From the NCBI GenBank assembly GCA_029979145.1, contig JAPOIC010000056.1, forward strand, positions 1 through 10,048: 10,048 nt of DNA, in the 5' to 3' direction. The notes under the pieces were generated by a model. The model did not search any database. It was given only the letters and a program-made list of their open reading frames with translations, and was not told the origin of the DNA. A program made the position numbers and the translations under genes. This DNA is from Opitutaceae bacterium. GTDB lineage: Bacteria; Verrucomicrobiota; Verrucomicrobiia; Opitutales; Opitutaceae. Each line of letters starts with the position of its first letter. The stretch's first letter is position 1. Below are positions 6,969 through 10,048 of this stretch, in pieces.

Positions 6969-7035
6969 CCACCCACTCGCACTTCCGGGCTTTTCGTTTG
7001 CGCGGGCGGCGGCAATCCCTTGCGTTGACCGCTTC

Positions 7036-9120
7036 ATGATCGGCCTAAACGACGACTCCGACCTCGGCCTGCCTCCGGCACCGCCACCAAGTCAGGCCGT
7101 CCCGCTCGCCGCCCGCATCTTTGCCGAGGGTGGCTGGTTGGAACAAGGCCTGACGCTGGAGCACCGGCCGCAGCAGGAGGAAATGGCCAGGGCCACGGCC
7201 GCCGCGTTCGCCGCCGACGAACCGCTCTTGTTCGAAGCCGGCACCGGCGTTGGCAAGTCCCTCGCCTATCTGCTGCCCGGCATCATCCACGCCGTGGACC
7301 AGAAGCGACAGCTGATCGTCTCGACCCATACCATCTCCCTGCAGGAGCAACTGCAGACCAAGGACCTGCCGCTCTGCCGCCAGCTTTTTCAAGCCACTCC
7401 GGATCTAGCCGCCTACACCGACTTCAAATCCGCCGTGCTCGTCGGCAAATCCAACTACCTTTGCACCACGCGGCTGGGCCACGCCTTGGCGGACCGGGCG
7501 TCGCTTTTTGCCGACGCCGACTACGAAGAGCTGCAACGCATTGCCACGTGGGCCGAAACGACCGAGACGGGTGTGCGCCACGACCTGCGCCCGCCGCCGC
7601 GCCTGGAGGTGTGGGATGCGGTCAACGCCGACTCCTCATCCTGCTCGCGCAAGCACTGTGATTGCGAACGTTGCTTTTATCAACGGGCGCGCGCCCGGCT
7701 GCGCACGGCGCAAGTGGTCATCGTCAATCACGCCCTGCTCTTTGCGTTGATCAACGCCGGTGGCGCGCAGGCCAACGGCGCCTCGCACGATGCGCGCGGC
7801 GTGCTGTTTCCGGATGACTTCCTTGTGCTCGACGAGGCGCACACCGTGCCGGGCGTCGCCACCGACAACTTCGGGCTTTCGCTCTCCAGCTACGGTGTGG
7901 ATCGGGCCTTGAGGCATCTTTTCAATCCGCGGACCAAGCGCGGACTGATGCGCAAGCACGGCAGCACCGAGGGCCAGCAGCTCGTGCTCGATGCCTTCGA
8001 GGCCGCGGAGCAGTTCTTCAACTTCATCCTCACTCACCTCCTCACCCCGCGCTCGGTCGTGCGCATCCGCGAAGCCGATGTCGCGGAGCCCGTGCTCGAC
8101 GGACCGCTCGGCGCGCTGCACCGCCTGCTCGGCAAACTCTCCGACCGGCTCGAGGAAGGCCGCGAGCGCGATGAGCTCCTCGAACAGCGCCAGCGCATCA
8201 AGGCCATTCAGGCCGGGCTCAACGAGTGGCTGTCGCTTGGCAACAAGGGCCACGTCTACTGGGCCGAACGCAGCGGACGGAAACAAACCATCGTAACCTT
8301 GCGCGGTGCCCCCATCGACGTCGCACCCGCGCTGCGCCAACACTTGTTTGGCTGCGGCACGAGCATCGTGTGCACCAGCGCCACCCTCGCCATGGGCGGC
8401 GAAATCACGCCTTTCGCTACGCGCATCGGCGCGGACCAAGCCGCGCGGGCCGCCGTGAAATCGCCGTTCGATTACGAGCGGCACATGCGGGTCTTCGTTG
8501 CGGCCGATGTGCCGCTGCCTTCGCCCCGCGAGGCCAAGCTCGCGATCGAGTCCCTCACGGACTATGTTCGGTTTTGCACGGAACGGGTCAGCGGCGGGTC
8601 GCTCGTGCTGTTCACCAGTTACAACGACATGCGGGCGGTGGCCGGCGCCTTGGAGCCGGTTTACCGCGAACAAGGCCGGACCTTCCTGATGCAAGGGGTC
8701 GACCTTTCCCGAACCGAGCTGGCCCGCCGCATGCGGGAAACCGGCAACGCCGTGCTCTTCGGCACCGATAGCTTTTGGACCGGGGTGGACGTCCCGGGCG
8801 AAGCCCTGTCGCAGGTGATCATCACCCGCCTGCCCTTCGATCCGCCGACCCACCCCATCACCGAAGCCAAGTGTGAGCACATCCGCGACCAGGGCGGTAA
8901 CCCGTTCAATGAGCTGACCTTACCCGATGCCCTGATCAAGTTCCGCCAAGGCATCGGCCGACTGATCCGGACCACCACTGACCGGGGCCTGATTACCATC
9001 CTCGACGCCCGGGTGCTGGCCAAGACCTACGGCCGGCTCTTTCTGGAGTGCTTGCCCCAGTCGCAATTCACTCGCTTGACCAAGACCAACCGGGAAAACA
9101 CATTCCTGCCCTTTACCTGA
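7036..9120 (+). CDS. dinG: DinG-family ATP-dependent DNA helicase with iron-sulfur cluster
   Basis: This is a superfamily 2 helicase of the XPD/DinG type, which unwinds DNA 5'-3' and resolves structures such as R-loops or G-quadruplexes during repair. The protein is 694 residues. Motifs in order are a Q-like HRPQQEEM (43-50), Walker A EAGTGVGKS with K74, motif Ia STHTISLQEQL (96-106), DEAH at 266-269 in LVLDEAHTVPG, and motif VI QGIGRLIR at 638-645. The [4Fe-4S] domain is marked by C143 (SNYLC) and the cluster C203, C208, C210, C213 in SCSRKHCDCERC; four of these five would be ligands. The YoaA branch of the same family is an alternative name. ATG 7036 is the first in-frame start near the domain and has no Shine-Dalgarno sequence. 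It is the first gene of a likely operon with the phosphatase 29 bp downstream. Confidence 0.93.
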   Translation: MIGLNDDSDLGLPPAPPPSQAVPLAARIFAEGGWLEQGLTLEHRPQQEEMARATAAAFAADEPLLFEAGTGVGKSLAYLLPGIIHAVDQKRQLIVSTHTISLQEQLQTKDLPLCRQLFQATPDLAAYTDFKSAVLVGKSNYLCTTRLGHALADRASLFADADYEELQRIATWAETTETGVRHDLRPPPRLEVWDAVNADSSSCSRKHCDCERCFYQRARARLRTAQVVIVNHALLFALINAGGAQANGASHDARGVLFPDDFLVLDEAHTVPGVATDNFGLSLSSYGVDRALRHLFNPRTKRGLMRKHGSTEGQQLVLDAFEAAEQFFNFILTHLLTPRSVVRIREADVAEPVLDGPLGALHRLLGKLSDRLEEGRERDELLEQRQRIKAIQAGLNEWLSLGNKGHVYWAERSGRKQTIVTLRGAPIDVAPALRQHLFGCGTSIVCTSATLAMGGEITPFATRIGADQAARAAVKSPFDYERHMRVFVAADVPLPSPREAKLAIESLTDYVRFCTERVSGGSLVLFTSYNDMRAVAGALEPVYREQGRTFLMQGVDLSRTELARRMRETGNAVLFGTDSFWTGVDVPGEALSQVIITRLPFDPPTHPITEAKCEHIRDQGGNPFNELTLPDALIKFRQGIGRLIRTTTDRGLITILDARVLAKTYGRLFLECLPQSQFTRLTKTNRENTFLPFT

Positions 9121-9149
9121 CCGTCTCCCAGGTCCCCGCCTTCTTCCGC

Positions 9150-9872
9150 ATGATCCAATTTCGCGCCGCCGCCCTCACTGACATCGGACGCGTGCGCCGT
9201 CGCAACGAAGACCGCCTCCTCTTGGATGAGCCCAGCCTCATTTTCGGCGTCGCCGACGGCGTGGGTGGCCTCCCCAGTGGCGCCGAGGCCGCCGAATTGG
9301 TACTCAGTTCGGTGGGCGATGCGCTTAAGGCCAACTCAGGCTCGATGGCCGACTTCAAAGGCATCGTGCGCGCCGCCAGCCGCGATGTCCACAAGCTCGG
9401 CCAAAAGCTGAGTCCGAGCACCGGCATCGGCTCCACGCTGACAATCGGCCAGATTCGCGACCGCGAGCTCGTCATCGGACATGTCGGCGACTCCAAATGC
9501 TACGCCCTCCGCGGCGGCAAGTTCTCCTGCCTCACCACTGACCACACGGTGGAATACGAAGTGTTGGCCCGCCGGGCCCGAGGCGAGGAAGTCTATTTTC
9601 ACGAGGCCAACCGCCACGCGCTCACCCGCTGCATCGGCCAGCCGGGCGATGTCGACGCCGACGTCGTCACCTGCGCCCTGAATGTCCGCGACACGTTCCT
9701 GTTCTGCACCGACGGCATTTCCGGTCTCGTCGACGAAGTGGAACTCGCCAATTTCCTGAGTCGCGACGACGAGCCCGACGCCATCTTGCACGAAATCGTG
9801 ACCCTCGCCATCCGCCGTGGCGGCCCGGACAACGCCACCGGCGTGCTCCTTCGGATTGACAGCATCGCCTGA
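9150..9872 (+). CDS. PP2C-type (PPM) serine/threonine protein phosphatase
   Basis: This is a cytoplasmic metal-dependent Ser/Thr phosphatase of the bacterial Stp/PrpC kind, which removes phosphates placed by Hanks-type kinases. The protein is 240 residues, normal for a free-standing catalytic domain. The family motifs are visible in order: DIGRVRRRNEDR (11-22), metal-binding D36-G37 in GVADGVGG, HVGDSKCYALR (111-121), T-DH at 130-132, D188-G189 in CTDGISGLV, and D227-N228 in GGPDNATGVLL. Two or more Mn2+ or Mg2+ ions bind at these aspartates. ATG 9150 starts four residues before the domain; an in-frame start at 9048 inside the helicase would add 34 unrelated residues. Its stop overlaps the next gene's start (TGATG), implying translational coupling. 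No partner kinase is in the window. Confidence 0.94.
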   Translation: MIQFRAAALTDIGRVRRRNEDRLLLDEPSLIFGVADGVGGLPSGAEAAELVLSSVGDALKANSGSMADFKGIVRAASRDVHKLGQKLSPSTGIGSTLTIGQIRDRELVIGHVGDSKCYALRGGKFSCLTTDHTVEYEVLARRARGEEVYFHEANRHALTRCIGQPGDVDADVVTCALNVRDTFLFCTDGISGLVDEVELANFLSRDDEPDAILHEIVTLAIRRGGPDNATGVLLRIDSIA

Positions 9873-10048
9873 TGTCTCCGCGCGTCGCCCAATTCGAGGC
9901 ACTCGTGGCGCGCCAGCCCGAGAACGAGTTGTTTCGCTTCAGCCTGGCCCAAGCCTTGGTCGCGGCCGACCGCGGCGCCGACGCCATTCCGCACCTCGAA
10001 TTCTGCGTGAACCGCAAGGCCGACTGGATGCTCCCCCGCATCATCTTC
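9872..10048 (+). CDS. Probable TPR-repeat protein, N-terminal part only
   Basis: The first 59 codons of a gene run to the window end without a stop. The protein begins MSPRVAQFEALVARQPENEL and continues FRFSLAQALVAADRG, then AIPHLEFCV. The spacing of small and aromatic residues in two antiparallel helices (about residues 4-14, 19-33 and on) resembles a tetratricopeptide repeat, a protein-protein interaction module. Its ATG overlaps the phosphatase stop codon by one base, so the two are translated together and may work together. The function is not known. Confidence 0.7.
   Translation, partial: MSPRVAQFEALVARQPENELFRFSLAQALVAADRGADAIPHLEFCVNRKADWMLPRIIF

Noticed and set aside
7636..8880. Open frame of 414 codons on the minus strand opposite the helicase
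   Set aside because: It is a mirror of the DinG coding sequence with no recognisable domain.
9048..9149. Extended phosphatase start at 9048 inside the helicase gene
   Set aside because: The added residues are helicase sequence read in another frame, and the PP2C domain begins directly after the ATG at 9150.
1..10048. CRISPR array, insertion sequence, prophage or defence island
   Set aside because: No spaced direct repeats, transposase, integrase or terminal inverted repeats were seen; the tRNA has no integrase or attachment-site duplicate nearby.

Overview
The window is a GC-rich bacterial chromosome segment made mostly of housekeeping genes. No phage, transposon, CRISPR array or island is visible. 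Gene content and style suggest a Gram-negative bacterium: GC-rich codons, very short intergenic gaps, and almost no Shine-Dalgarno sequences ahead of the start codons. Verrucomicrobiota of the Opitutaceae type is my best guess, but this is an inference from overall appearance, not from a marker gene.

Layout. Positions 1-2705 are read from the minus strand. In transcription order they hold asd (aspartate-semialdehyde dehydrogenase), tRNA-Val(UAC), ilvN (acetolactate synthase small subunit) and ilvC (ketol-acid reductoisomerase, cut by the window edge). Together they serve the aspartate-family and branched-chain amino acid pathways. A compact stretch of inverted repeats lies between the tRNA and ilvN. 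On the plus strand, an L,D-transpeptidase-fold gene (2704-3240) starts head-to-head with asd, and the two ATG codons share one CCATGG palindrome. It converges with a minus-strand P1B-4-type metal-exporting ATPase (5490-3250), whose reading frame is broken by one in-frame TAG at 4747-4749.

A plus-strand Gfo/Idh/MocA-type oxidoreductase (5598-6896) diverges from the ATPase and is followed by two GC-rich hairpins. A probable operon then begins: a DinG-type iron-sulfur helicase (7036-9120), a PP2C-type protein phosphatase (9150-9872) and the start of a TPR-like protein (9872 to the window end), with gaps of 29 bp and a 1-bp overlap.

The items most worth a second look are the amber-interrupted metal ATPase, the shared start-codon palindrome of asd and the transpeptidase, the structured element between tRNA-Val and ilvN, and the five-cysteine pattern in the oxidoreductase. 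I found no convincing new multi-gene system.
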